In this document: in pieces, positions 22,519-30,612 of the stretch
Layout of the letters: each line of letters opens with the position of its first letter
Numbering within the stretch: the stretch's first letter is position 1
Virus record (IMG/VR): IMGVR_UViG_3300035183_000116
Location: 1 to 37,498 of that record
Length of the DNA stretch: 37,498 nucleotides
Reading direction: 5' to 3' (one strand)
Source of the DNA: a virus
The notes under the pieces: model-generated
The model's database searches: none
What the model saw: only the letters and a program-made list of their open reading frames with translations
Told to the model about the DNA's origin: nothing
Position numbers and translations under genes: made by a program

Positions 22519-23997
22519 TTAGAGCGTCAGCACATCGACCGCCTGCGGCTTCCGCCATCCGGACAAGTGATAATCATCATCACGTGACATGACTGGCTTT
22601 TGCGGTTTCGTGCCGCTTGTCATCTTATCGAGCAACTGCCCGACTAAACCTAATGCATCCACCTGGTCATCATGCTTCCCGGCGGGAAAAGATAAAAGCT
22701 CAGATCGGAAAGTTGGATACCAGGGCTCGAACTCAGGAACATATAAACCAACGCTTCCCATTCGGCCTCGGATCGACTGCGCCCGTACAGCTTTATCTCC
22801 GCGCGTCGGGAAAGACTCGCGATGACAAAAAGCTCTTCGTTCTCTTGATCGCTTATCGATGTAAGGTCCAAGACCGGCTCTGATCTGACCTTGTTCTTCT
22901 GCCCAGCCAATCGGCCTCCATTTTAGGACAAGGTCACAATAGGCATCGACCCAAACATCGGACGATGCTTGCTTGCGCCAAAGATCAAGCAAATACATCC
23001 GGCCTTCTGGATCAATTCCGACTATGACATGTACGGTATAGTCGCCACCGTCCGCAGTGACTGCATAATCTGACGCACCGTAAACACGCAGCGTATTACT
23101 ATCCGGCAAGTTATAAACCGGCCTGAACCACTCTGCTTTAAAATAATCGCCATCTTCTGGCGCTGGTCTTTGCTGATACAGCGCAGACCATGTGCGCGCC
23201 GGTGTTGTCTTGCGCAACTCGATAAGTTGTTGGCCGTAGCCGTATTGATCATCATCCCATAGCGGCTCGCCTGGCGCTCGTCCAAGCAAGTCGTTATCTT
23301 CGGCGATCGCGGGCAGGCACAGCACATCCCACTCAAAATGATTGAGTGCCCGACCGGCCAGATCATCCTCATGCCAGCGCGTTTGGATCAACACCTCACG
23401 TGCTCCTGGAACAAGTCGTGTTCGAAAGTCATTGATATACCAATCCCAGATGCGATCGCGGATCAATTCCGAATCGGCATCCTGCCGTGACCGTATCGGA
23501 TCGTCGATAATGCCAAGATTTGCGCGAAATCCGGCGATACCGGTCCCGACACCCGCTGCATAATACTCGCCTCCACTTGACAGCGCCCACCGGCCAGCTG
23601 CCTGGCTATCCTGCGATAGAGATATACCGAGCACATTGGAGTGCTCAGCGATCAGATTGCGGACACGACGCCCCCATTTTTCAGCAAGTTCCGTCGTATG
23701 CGAAGCCGCGAGCACATTAATATGTGGCTGATTAGCTAGCAGCCACGGCGCAAACAGTACGCTCGCATACGTGCTTTTGGCCGAGCCCGGCGGCATAAAG
23801 ATCGCCAGCCGGGGAATATCTCGGCGCGCTACAGCCTCCAGCTTATCGATTAGCAGCCGATGATGCGCCGCAGGCAAATAACCGCAGAATTTGCACCACT
23901 CAATGAGTGAGCGGCGAATCGATCGCCTCGTTAGCAGCTCCTTCGCTGCCTCCGAGCGCGATATGTGCGAGTTCATCGTCAGCGAGATCGCGTGCAA
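22519..23997 (-). CDS. Terminase large subunit
   Basis: A 492-residue packaging motor. The ATPase has Walker A PPGSAKST (about 69-76) and Walker B with GIIDDP (Asp165-Asp166). The C-terminal RNase H-like nuclease shows ASDYAVTADGGDYTV with metal-binding Asp (about 313-325), EEQGQIRAG, and HDDQVDAL near residue 445. It cuts and threads DNA through the portal. The start overlaps the TerS-like gene by about 98 bases; a second ATG at 23976 would reduce that to 77. Confidence 0.94.
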   Translation of the reverse strand: MHAISLTMNSHISRSEAAKELLTRRSIRRSLIEWCKFCGYLPAAHHRLLIDKLEAVARRDIPRLAIFMPPGSAKSTYASVLFAPWLLANQPHINVLAASHTTELAEKWGRRVRNLIAEHSNVLGISLSQDSQAAGRWALSSGGEYYAAGVGTGIAGFRANLGIIDDPIRSRQDADSELIRDRIWDWYINDFRTRLVPGAREVLIQTRWHEDDLAGRALNHFEWDVLCLPAIAEDNDLLGRAPGEPLWDDDQYGYGQQLIELRKTTPARTWSALYQQRPAPEDGDYFKAEWFRPVYNLPDSNTLRVYGASDYAVTADGGDYTVHVIVGIDPEGRMYLLDLWRKQASSDVWVDAYCDLVLKWRPIGWAEEQGQIRAGLGPYIDKRSRERRAFCHRESFPTRGDKAVRAQSIRGRMGSVGLYVPEFEPWYPTFRSELLSFPAGKHDDQVDALGLVGQLLDKMTSGTKPQKPVMSRDDDYHLSGWRKPQAVDVLTL

Positions 23998-24187
23998 TCG
24001 CGCGCCTAACTGTCATGTCTACTGTCTGCGACGGTTTGCCCCATCCGCGGTCGAGTAGAGCTGTTGCTGCGGACACGCGCGCGGCTGCTGGTGCATCCGG
24101 CTGTTCCATGATGCCGGCAAGCACCCGGATTGCTGTGGCCGTGTGAGAGCGCGCCAAAGACCGAATATCTGTTGGTGTTTTGGCCAT
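23900..24187 (-). CDS. Terminase small subunit-like protein
   Basis: A 95-residue protein: MAKTPTDIRSLARSHTATAI leads to a helical body (PAAARVSAATALLDRGWGKP) found in many small proteins beside rhizobial terminases. No classical HTH is identified, but DNA-binding helices and place directly upstream of TerL make TerS the best reading. It overlaps the TerL start, so translation is coupled. It would recognise the pac site; headful packaging fits the circular permutation suggested by the terminal repeat. Confidence 0.65.
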   Translation of the reverse strand: MAKTPTDIRSLARSHTATAIRVLAGIMEQPDAPAAARVSAATALLDRGWGKPSQTVDMTVRRAIARDLADDELAHIALGGSEGAANEAIDSPLTH

Positions 24188-24348
24188 TTATGTTTTGTGA
24201 GGTATCTCTGAACCCGGTCTGCAGTTCCGGCCGGATTTTCCCATTTGCACTAACATGGGTGATTTGCCCGCGACCTGCAAGCGATTTTAGCTCGCGAGTC
24301 ATCGCTCTGCCTGTCCGGTCATTGCGCGCTCGCGGGCAAGCGTCACAA
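24188..24348. other. Short gap upstream of the packaging genes
   Basis: 161 bases between the small subunit-like gene and the next upstream gene. I see no convincing ORF, hairpin or repeat. The frames crossing it are Arg/Ser/Cys-rich shadows. It could contain a promoter or the pac site, but no recognisable boxes are visible. Confidence 0.4.
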
Positions 24349-24549
24349 TCACCGATGGCGCATGCTCCCATCCCGCTCGACCTGATACTCATCGGCATAC
24401 CGTCCATTGTGCCAATAGTCCTGCGATAGGTCGGTGTCGTTGATCAATCCGCAATAGATCACACGGCCATCCTTGATGATGCGCACTATGCGGTTGCCAT
24501 TCCAGTGGCCGAGATATTTGCGGATTTGCTTAGGGGTCATGGTGGTCAT
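24349..24549 (-). CDS. Small hypothetical protein
   Basis: A 66-residue protein starting MTTMTPKQIRKYLGHWNGNR, with CGGAG before the ATG. The pattern is strand-helix-strand and mixed in charge (DLSQDYWHNGRYADEY), and no domain is recognised. It stands alone in the leftward run between the regulatory gene at 24638-25189 and the packaging genes. It may be a small late regulator or DNA-binding protein. Confidence 0.6.
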   Translation of the reverse strand: MTTMTPKQIRKYLGHWNGNRIVRIIKDGRVIYCGLINDTDLSQDYWHNGRYADEYQVERDGSMRHR

Positions 24550-24637
24550 GGTCTTGGCTCCGTTTGCTTGGGCGAGCGTCGATTGCCCTGTATGTGGACA
24601 TATTAGCCTCTAGGCTAACTACGTCATCGGGCGTGGT

Positions 24638-25189
24638 TTATCGGGTGCCTCGCCCAGCCAAATTCCAAAATACCGCCAGCTCATCCAAGCATTCGCGAAA
24701 CTGACGGCGCACGAATGCGATATCTCGCTCGGCCTGCGACGCGGCGATATCACGGAATTTTTCGCGATTAACCAATATCCTGCGGATCACTATCTCACCG
24801 CGACGGCCAAGGACACGGCCTGCCTCCGACAGGTGACGCACCGCAGCAATCTGCCGGTCAGTGATGGCTTCGTAGAATTCGCCGCCGCCGTCCACAGGCT
24901 CTTTTGTCGTGTCCATGCCCTTGACGCTGCCGATCTGTGAGGCTTCGGCGTATTGCTCGTACAGGCGGCCGGCTCGAAATTGCGCTTCGTCGATGTCACC
25001 ACGAACCCGAAGGTGCCGCAGGATATCGTCGCGGAGCGTGACGGTAACTTCCAGCCGTTTTCCCGGCTCGATTGGATCATCAACGATTGCTGATGCGGTG
25101 ACCGCATTAACTGGGACGATAGCTGCCCTCCGGTCGTAGTCCGCCGCGCCCCGGTCGTAGGCGTTTCTGCGTTTGGATGCGCCGTTCAT
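24638..25189 (-). CDS. Putative regulatory protein, DUF6456/HTH-like
   Basis: A 183-residue protein starting MNGASKRRNAYDRGAADYDR. The ATG at 25189 has an excellent AGGAGGG ahead. A longer frame to 25315 would translate the hairpin and is rejected. The C-terminal half (DRQIAAVRHLSEAGRVLGRR, then EIVIRRILVNREKF and a helical end) looks like a helix-turn-helix fold of the type seen in DUF6456 and TerS-neighbour proteins. It is the first gene after the early/late boundary and could be a late activator, but this is inference. Confidence 0.55.
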   Translation of the reverse strand: MNGASKRRNAYDRGAADYDRRAAIVPVNAVTASAIVDDPIEPGKRLEVTVTLRDDILRHLRVRGDIDEAQFRAGRLYEQYAEASQIGSVKGMDTTKEPVDGGGEFYEAITDRQIAAVRHLSEAGRVLGRRGEIVIRRILVNREKFRDIAASQAERDIAFVRRQFRECLDELAVFWNLAGRGTR

Positions 25190-25206
25190 TCCGCCCTCCT
25201 GTTCCG

Positions 25207-25242
25207 GGCGGGCTGCGTTAGCGCCCGCCGCGCCAAGCGGCG
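25207..25242. repeat. GC-rich inverted repeats in the boundary region
   Basis: Two nearby inverted repeats: GGCGGGC-TGCGTTAGC-GCCCGCC (25207-25229) and CGCCGC-GCCAA-GCGGCG (25226-25231 with 25237-25242), the second sharing bases with the first. They lie in the 5' leader of the putative regulatory gene, whose AGGAGGG follows. They may be mutually exclusive RNA folds. Confidence 0.5.
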
Positions 25243-25256
25243 GCGCGCGCGACCTG

Positions 25257-25293
25257 CTACGTATGGGGCGACGAAAGTCGCCCCTATACGTAG
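25257..25293. repeat. Long near-perfect hairpin with GAAA loop at the early/late boundary
   Basis: A 16-bp stem with one bulged base: CTACGTAT-GGGGCGAC, loop GAAA (plus strand), GTCGCCCC-T-ATACGTAG. Beside it, AGTATA on the plus strand (25292-25297) is TATACT for leftward transcription, a possible -10 box. The stem would sit at the start of the resulting RNA. No U tract follows on either strand, so it is not a simple intrinsic terminator. Confidence 0.75.
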
Positions 25294-25301
25294 TATAGCT
25301 G

Positions 25302-25424
25302 ACTTTCGCCGCCAACCTTCGCCAATGATTTCAATCACTTACACCCCCGACTTTCGCCACTTTCGCCAACCTTCGCCACTAGCAAAATCAATGACTTACA
25401 CCCCCGACTTTCGCCACTTTCGCC
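25302..25424. repeat. Seven 9-bp iterons ACYTTCGCC
   Basis: Copies start at 25302, 25315, 25350, 25359, 25369, 25407 and 25416. The sequence is ACTTTCGCC or ACCTTCGCC. A larger direct repeat covers 25331-25367 and 25388-25424 with one mismatch (57-base spacing, 19 codons). The right half lies in the last codons of primase, the rest downstream of its stop. This could be a replication origin, since it is adjacent to the replicative primase-helicase, or a binding array for a late activator. Confidence 0.65.
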
Positions 25425-27436
25425 GGGTCTTGTACGTTCTGGACGACCTTCAGGCCCCTCAAGTTGGCTTTCCGGTCCCTGTATTCTGTTACCAGTACCC
25501 CATTGATGATCCATGTCTCGACCATGTGTTCCGCGGTTTGTATTGCGATGTTGAAATTGACGCTGATGTTCTTTGGAGCGTATCGCCCTTCCCCTCTGGT
25601 CTGCGGCGCGTTGCTCCATGGGCGCCCTGAATCCCACGCTTCTGCGATGGCATTCAGGATTTGCTGGCACACCCCTCTGGATGGCCAGCCGTTGGCATTG
25701 GCCTCTGCCATGCCGGTAATAACAAGACTGCTTTTGGGCTTGTTGAGGTCGATTTGTTCGCTTGGTCCAGTGATCTGAATTTTTTCGATCGTCAGGGTTC
25801 GTTGCCAGCCATCTTCTTCGTCTTTGAGTTTTTCGCAGGTCAGTGTGATCGGGTTTACGCCTTTTTCCTTTTCCAGTTTGAATACGAAGTCACCGGCCCC
25901 TCTGAGCACGGTCGAACCTCGCATGTCACCGCTTTTGCCGGCATGGTGTACGCCGATAACGCCTGCCTCTGTGGCCCTTCTGAGCCTGTCACAAGCCGAG
26001 ATGAAGATGGTCATCTCCTTCTGGAGATTTTCATCTGCACCGGGCAGGACGCGGGACACGGTATCGACAACGATCAGCCGGTAGTTTTTGCTGCGCGCCG
26101 TTACGGTCGAGGTTAGTGCTTCGACACAAGCCTCATCCATGAATGACAGCGCAGCGGTTATGATCTCAAACCCTTCTGGGTCATTGACCAATCCGTGGTG
26201 TTTTTTGAAAGCGTCTACGCGGTCAATTATGCCGCGTCCGCCCTCTTGCAAGATGTAAAGAATAGGCCCTGTTCGCTTGATCGGGATGCCGTGCCATTCG
26301 TTCATCCTATAAGCAAGGTGCAGGCACCAATCGAGGACCGTGAACGATTTTCCGCAGCCGGGATCGCCGTATATGAAGCCTAACGAATCGGCCGGTATCC
26401 AGCCGTCGATCACCCATTCAAGCGGAGGCATGCCGCGAAGGTCACTGAGCTGGATAACCTGGATCGGTGTTGCGGCTGGTTTTGCTGGTTCGGTTGCCGC
26501 CGCGATGACAGCGTGCGGGTCGCCGCCTTCGGCTATACAGTCGGCCGCATCCCATTTGTCTGGCTTGCCAGCGGTTGGGACGATGGTGACGCGGCAATTG
26601 ATAGCGTTAAGATTAGTACGCACCCGCTCCATTAGCTGATGGCCTGGCGCATCATTGTCCGGCCATAGCGTGACGCTTTTGCCTGCAAGCGGTGTCCAGT
26701 CAACCTTGTCAAGCGGAGCGTTGGCCCCGCCCATGATCGTGGTGGCCTCGATACCGCATGAGGCCAGTGCATCGGCGCATTTCTCGCCCTCGCACAGGAC
26801 GACGTGCGATGCCTCAATGATTGCCTTGAGGCGGTACAGGGGACGGACGGCTGGTGCGTGCGGCCGGATTCGGAATGTCTTGCGGATTTGACCATTGACA
26901 TTGTTTTCGAACCGCTGGACTACGGCGGCAATATTCCCGTCCCGATCGTAGTAATGATAATTGTTTGTCGGGATGCCGAGTTCAGCATCTTCCTTGCGTG
27001 GCTTATCGCCCAGCTTTTCCTTTTTTTCGGCTATGCGCTCGGTTGCTGATCGTTCCCAAGCGGGCCGGGATAGCGGGACAGTTTGATCGCCAAAAAATTC
27101 GTTTGCGATCTCTTTAAGTGCAAGGCCGAACTTGCCTTTGCCATAGCCCATATATTCCTGATAGAGGCGGATAAGATCGCCGCCTTCGTTGGTGGCGAAA
27201 TCGTGCCAGAGGCCGATATCTGGCCCGGCGAGCGAAATGCGCAGCGACATGCCGGGATTGCCGTATTTGTCACCGATACGGGCTTCGTATTTACCGATGA
27301 TCGCGCGGCCCGAGAAAAGCCATTCGACAAAGGACGCAGCATTGGCATTCAGGCGATGGCGGATGTCGTCCGCCTCGACCTGGCCGGGCTTGTGTTCGCC
27401 CTGACGTGCTGCGCTATTGAAATCGATGACGGTCAA
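25388..27436 (-). CDS. Primase-helicase fusion (TOPRIM plus RecA-like ATPase)
   Basis: A 682-residue replication protein. The N-terminal domain has WHDFATNEGGDLIRLYQEYM. TOPRIM follows, with VVLCEGEKCADAL (Glu216) and the acidic LWPDNDAPG (Asp260, Asp262). The RecA-like C-terminal half has Walker A GDPGCGKS (357-364) and Walker B LIVVDTVSR (about 463-471), then a motif with HHAGKSG. It would prime and unwind at the phage fork, like T7 gp4-type or AAA_25 prophage enzymes. It is the last gene of the early operon. The C-terminal tail (AKVAKVGGVSH) is encoded by the iterons. Confidence 0.9.
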   Translation of the reverse strand: MTVIDFNSAARQGEHKPGQVEADDIRHRLNANAASFVEWLFSGRAIIGKYEARIGDKYGNPGMSLRISLAGPDIGLWHDFATNEGGDLIRLYQEYMGYGKGKFGLALKEIANEFFGDQTVPLSRPAWERSATERIAEKKEKLGDKPRKEDAELGIPTNNYHYYDRDGNIAAVVQRFENNVNGQIRKTFRIRPHAPAVRPLYRLKAIIEASHVVLCEGEKCADALASCGIEATTIMGGANAPLDKVDWTPLAGKSVTLWPDNDAPGHQLMERVRTNLNAINCRVTIVPTAGKPDKWDAADCIAEGGDPHAVIAAATEPAKPAATPIQVIQLSDLRGMPPLEWVIDGWIPADSLGFIYGDPGCGKSFTVLDWCLHLAYRMNEWHGIPIKRTGPILYILQEGGRGIIDRVDAFKKHHGLVNDPEGFEIITAALSFMDEACVEALTSTVTARSKNYRLIVVDTVSRVLPGADENLQKEMTIFISACDRLRRATEAGVIGVHHAGKSGDMRGSTVLRGAGDFVFKLEKEKGVNPITLTCEKLKDEEDGWQRTLTIEKIQITGPSEQIDLNKPKSSLVITGMAEANANGWPSRGVCQQILNAIAEAWDSGRPWSNAPQTRGEGRYAPKNISVNFNIAIQTAEHMVETWIINGVLVTEYRDRKANLRGLKVVQNVQDPAKVAKVGGVSH

Positions 27437-27457
27437 GGTCTGTGACCTTCTGCTGTT

Positions 27458-28180
27458 CTATTCTTGGAACCAACACCGCTCTTTGTGCGCACAGACCTTG
27501 CATCGCCAATCCGTTGGCTCCTTTGCGATGCGTTCAAGCAATTCTCCGGCTTTCGTGGCCTTGATGACGAGCACAGCCCGGTCTGATGCAGCCTGTGCGG
27601 CCTCGGCATCGAAGGGCACTTGCAAGTGTAGAATTTCGCAATTGTCCGAATTGACCGCTGTAAAGATCGCTGGGTTATCGGTCAGGTCAAGGTAAGCCAT
27701 GTAAAGCTGGCACTGATCGAAATACTGCGGGTATGCGGTGCGCAGTCCGTCCTTTTCAAGCTTGCGCCAGCCGGACGATCCGAGTGCCTTGTGCTCCCAA
27801 AGGCATGGGTATGACATGACGGGCGGACCATCACGGATGATGCCATCGGCGTGACCGCGAAAGTCGCCGTTGACCGCTTCGAATTTCGTAGCCTCGGTGT
27901 TGCGCTCAATGTGGAAGCCTGCGGCGATGAGTGCCTTAGCCGTAATATCCTCAAAGGCATGACCGCGTGCAAATATGCGCTTGGTGCGCGCCGGGTGTGT
28001 GGAATCGCACTGCCAATCATATTGAATGCGTCTTAAGCACTCAGAACCGATGCTGGACGCGCCGAGATAATCCCGGCGCGCATCGCGCTGTTCTTCCAGC
28101 GCTGCCTTGTCCAGCAGTTGGTTTATGGCGGCGTTGAAATCCGATGCAGCGAGATTGGCGCGGTTGAGGTCGATAGTCAA
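27458..28180 (-). CDS. Cas4-like PD-(D/E)XK nuclease with Fe-S cysteines
   Basis: A 240-residue nuclease. The catalytic core shows His74-x2-Glu77, Asp112 in GHADG, and Glu129-x-Lys131 in WEHKALG, the PD-(D/E)XK set. Four cysteines, one early (Cys49) and three near the end (Cys227, Cys230, Cys236 in WRCKVCAHKERCW), match the 4Fe-4S arrangement of Cas4 and AddB nucleases. It would resect DNA ends, giving a 3' single strand for the annealing system next door. There is no CRISPR locus here. Confidence 0.85.
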   Translation of the reverse strand: MTIDLNRANLAASDFNAAINQLLDKAALEEQRDARRDYLGASSIGSECLRRIQYDWQCDSTHPARTKRIFARGHAFEDITAKALIAAGFHIERNTEATKFEAVNGDFRGHADGIIRDGPPVMSYPCLWEHKALGSSGWRKLEKDGLRTAYPQYFDQCQLYMAYLDLTDNPAIFTAVNSDNCEILHLQVPFDAEAAQAASDRAVLVIKATKAGELLERIAKEPTDWRCKVCAHKERCWFQE

Positions 28181-28686
28181 AACGCATCCTCCATTTCATC
28201 CGCCGTCATCAGCGAGCCGCCATGAGCTGCATTAAACTCGCGTTCGGTTTCGTCCAGAGAGCGGCGAACGACATTCGGCATATTGTCTTGCATCTCTGCC
28301 ATTGCCGCACTGACAAGCTTGTGTGCAGCCCATGCAAGGCGCATCATTTCCTCCTTGGTCCAGTCGGTGACAGGCTTTTCCCATGGGCAATCTGTTTCAG
28401 CGAGTTTTCCCATGATCGAACTAATGGCGCCTGCTTCGTGCGGTTCGGGATTTTTATTCATGGTGCGGATTGCTTGCTCGACTGCCAAAACTCCGTATCG
28501 CATGTAGGCTTCGGACTTGGCCTTGATCCACGCGAACACCGCAGACGTGACAATCAATCCAAGCTCGCTGTCTGAAAGCGTCCAGACCATCGCGCGCGGG
28601 TTGATGCCGTTGTTGAACAGCGAACGCACGGAAGCAATCGCTGCCTCCGTGGCGTCGCGGATGGCCTGATCGTCCTCCTTGGCCAC
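28177..28686 (-). CDS. Conserved early-operon protein, unknown function
   Basis: A 169-residue helical protein, starting at GTG (28686), just after the stop of the DUF669-like gene. It begins AKEDDQAIRDATEAAIASVR. Its stop overlaps the start of the nuclease gene by ATGA. It holds a Trp/Met-rich middle (DWTKEEMMRLAWAAHKLVSA) and no known motif. By position between SSB-like protein and nuclease it may belong to recombination or replication. Confidence 0.6.
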   Translation of the reverse strand: MAKEDDQAIRDATEAAIASVRSLFNNGINPRAMVWTLSDSELGLIVTSAVFAWIKAKSEAYMRYGVLAVEQAIRTMNKNPEPHEAGAISSIMGKLAETDCPWEKPVTDWTKEEMMRLAWAAHKLVSAAMAEMQDNMPNVVRRSLDETEREFNAAHGGSLMTADEMEDAF

Positions 28687-29265
28687 TTATGCCGCCCAGC
28701 TCGGTTTGCTGCCTGCGGGCTTGGCGCTTTGTGCCGCTTGCGCAGCGGCAGCACCGATGGACACCGCAGGTGACGCGACCTGTTCAACCTTCACCCACTC
28801 CCTGCGGTCTGGCGTGATAGCGGCCCAAAGCGTGTTTTTGTCCTTGTAGCCATCCTTGCCTTTCTCGATGCCGATCTTTCCGATGAAGCGCATCCCATCC
28901 AGATCGCCCCAATTATTCAGTCTGCGGGCTTGCTTTGCGGCGTCTGAGTCATCATCCGGCCGGATACCGCGCGCGGACTCCACGATGGCGCGGATTTGTG
29001 AAGCACTGATCGCGGCTGCCTTCTGGTGGCCTTCAGCCGCGCCTTCGACCGTGTATAGCTTCCAGAACTTACGCTTGGCGTATGGCCCTTCGACAATCGT
29101 AAATTCGGCGTCGATTGCAAGTGACAATCCGTCTTTGCTGTGCTTGAGCCAGCCACCTTCACCAGCACCACCAGGGCGGATGGTGAGATGGCAGACGGCA
29201 ATAGTGTTTTCTGGAATCAGTCCGCCTTCGCGTTGCGGTTCCGCGTTATTGAGTTCAATTGGCAT
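28687..29265 (-). CDS. Single-strand DNA-binding protein, DUF669-like
   Basis: A 192-residue protein. It opens MPIELNNAEPQREGGLIPEN, then AVCHLTIRPGGAGEGGWLKH, AEFTIVEGPYAKRKFWKLYT and ISASQIRAIVESARGI. This order is that of DUF669 phage proteins, which have an OB-like fold and accompany Sak4-type recombination ATPases. The C-terminal tail is Ala/Lys-rich, ending in KPSWAA. It would coat single-stranded DNA at the fork or at resected ends and work with the ATPase at 29278-30126 and the Cas4-like nuclease. Confidence 0.82.
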   Translation of the reverse strand: MPIELNNAEPQREGGLIPENTIAVCHLTIRPGGAGEGGWLKHSKDGLSLAIDAEFTIVEGPYAKRKFWKLYTVEGAAEGHQKAAAISASQIRAIVESARGIRPDDDSDAAKQARRLNNWGDLDGMRFIGKIGIEKGKDGYKDKNTLWAAITPDRREWVKVEQVASPAVSIGAAAAQAAQSAKPAGSKPSWAA

Positions 29266-29277
29266 TTGGTTTTCTCC

Positions 29278-30126
29278 TTAAGCTGCCTTGGTTTCATTCG
29301 GGATGGTATGAGTGAGCGCCTTACGTTCTCCTTTGCTTGTGAGCTTGGCTAGCAACTTCCCAAGATGCGGCTCCTCATACATTTCGAGACGGCCTGAACG
29401 ATCCTTAGCTGGATAGCTGTGCGGATTCGGCTGCTGGCAGACGAAGGCGCGATGCAATTGCCCGTCAAAATCGACATGCTGCATCGTGATGACCTGATCG
29501 ACGATGCCGGGCAGTTCATTGCCGGTCTTTGAGCCTTCGATTTGCAATTCCCACGAGACGCGATTGAAGTCGTCGATCTGCTTTTGCAGGATGCCAACGA
29601 AGATTACGTTTTTGTTCCTCGCGTGTTGAAGTTGTGTGAGCCATGAAATCATTTCGCGGCCCATCAAGCCGTAAGTGCCGCGCGTATCTTTCTTGCCGTC
29701 CTTGGTGAAGGATTCCGGTTGCTGTTCGGCCCACTTGAAGCACAAGCGGCCCGCCACGGTAATCGAGTCAATGAAGATAGTTTCGTATTTGTCGAGCGCA
29801 TCAGGCGCGCCCATGGACTCAACCACTGAATCGTAATGCGCCTGCGAATAACAAGCGGTCGGCGGCAGCGCCGGGTTCGGGCCTGAGATATAGGCCGCGA
29901 TGTGCTGACATTCCTCCCATGTGCGGGGGCGCAGTGAATCGACGCGCACGTCTTGCACGGCGAGGTCGCCCGCTTCCAGGTCGATAAACAGCGTTGTCTT
30001 TGGATCGAGTGTGCGTAAAAGGCTGGTCTTACCCACGCCAGCAGGCCCGACAATAAGTGCCTTAACGCCCTTGTCCTGCCGCATCCTTTCGTCGGCGGAT
30101 ATAATTTTCAATTTTCGCTCGGTCAT
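29278..30126 (-). CDS. RecA-like ATPase, Sak4-type recombination protein
   Basis: A 282-residue ATPase. Walker A is GPAGVGKTS (27-35), Walker B is ETIFIDSIT (Asp120). The core lies near LFIDLEAGDLAVQDV, and the C-terminal half has helices followed by basic residues. This is the AAA_24 or Sak4 group, single-strand annealing proteins that use ATP. In phages they pair with DUF669 SSB and a Cas4 nuclease, as here. They promote recombination between phage genomes and probably help headful packaging through concatemers. Confidence 0.85.
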   Translation of the reverse strand: MTERKLKIISADERMRQDKGVKALIVGPAGVGKTSLLRTLDPKTTLFIDLEAGDLAVQDVRVDSLRPRTWEECQHIAAYISGPNPALPPTACYSQAHYDSVVESMGAPDALDKYETIFIDSITVAGRLCFKWAEQQPESFTKDGKKDTRGTYGLMGREMISWLTQLQHARNKNVIFVGILQKQIDDFNRVSWELQIEGSKTGNELPGIVDQVITMQHVDFDGQLHRAFVCQQPNPHSYPAKDRSGRLEMYEEPHLGKLLAKLTSKGERKALTHTIPNETKAA

Positions 30127-30171
30127 TTGGCTTGCTCCTTTGGTTGCTTTGCTTCTCTCAGTCCAAAACTT

Positions 30172-30612
30172 TCATGCCGCCTTGCCTTCCAATATCCCGT
30201 GCCGTTCGAGCCACGACAACGCTTCGGTCAAGCCGTATGCGACGCCAATAATTGCGCCTGCGGATTCCATGTCTGCCATGGTTTTGATTTGCGCACCTGA
30301 TGGCTTGCGCGAACTGAATGGCTTCAATTCCAGCGCATAGCAGCGCCCGTCCCTGATCGCGATCACGTCGGGAACACCGGCCAGCACGCCCATGCGTTTG
30401 AAAGCGACCGCCTCGCGAATGCTGCGCTTGCCGCCGTTTGGTACGTGGAAAGCAACGACACCGGCCGCGCCGCGATGCCGGATATGGCCGAACACTGCGC
30501 GCTGTAATTCACCCTCAGGATCGTTACGACGGCGCTTGCTTGCTGCGATTTTTATGCCGTGCATGATGTTGTCCCGGTCATTTGGATTTAGCCAAGGATT
30601 TACGCGCGTCAT
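30172..30612 (-). CDS. VRR-NUC nuclease
   Basis: A 146-residue protein. I choose the ATG at 30612 (MTRVNPWLNPNDRDN) because GGAGGC precedes it and it overlaps the stop of the small gene upstream. The VRR-NUC core is plain: GELQRAVFGHI, PNGGKRS, GVLAGVPDVIAI, then YALELKP with Glu and Lys. The domain is a PD-(D/E)XK variant and often acts on branched DNA. Here it could work as a Holliday-junction or flap nuclease in recombination. Confidence 0.88.
   Translation of the reverse strand: MTRVNPWLNPNDRDNIMHGIKIAASKRRRNDPEGELQRAVFGHIRHRGAAGVVAFHVPNGGKRSIREAVAFKRMGVLAGVPDVIAIRDGRCYALELKPFSSRKPSGAQIKTMADMESAGAIIGVAYGLTEALSWLERHGILEGKAA

Noticed and set aside
24638-25315. Long start for the putative regulatory protein
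   Set aside because: It would translate the hairpin region and lacks a ribosome site, whereas ATG at 25189 has AGGAGGG.
25302-25424. CRISPR-like direct repeats
   Set aside because: Repeats are 9 bp with irregular spacing and partly inside a gene; no unit of repeat plus equal spacer, and no cas cluster apart from the lone Cas4-like nuclease.
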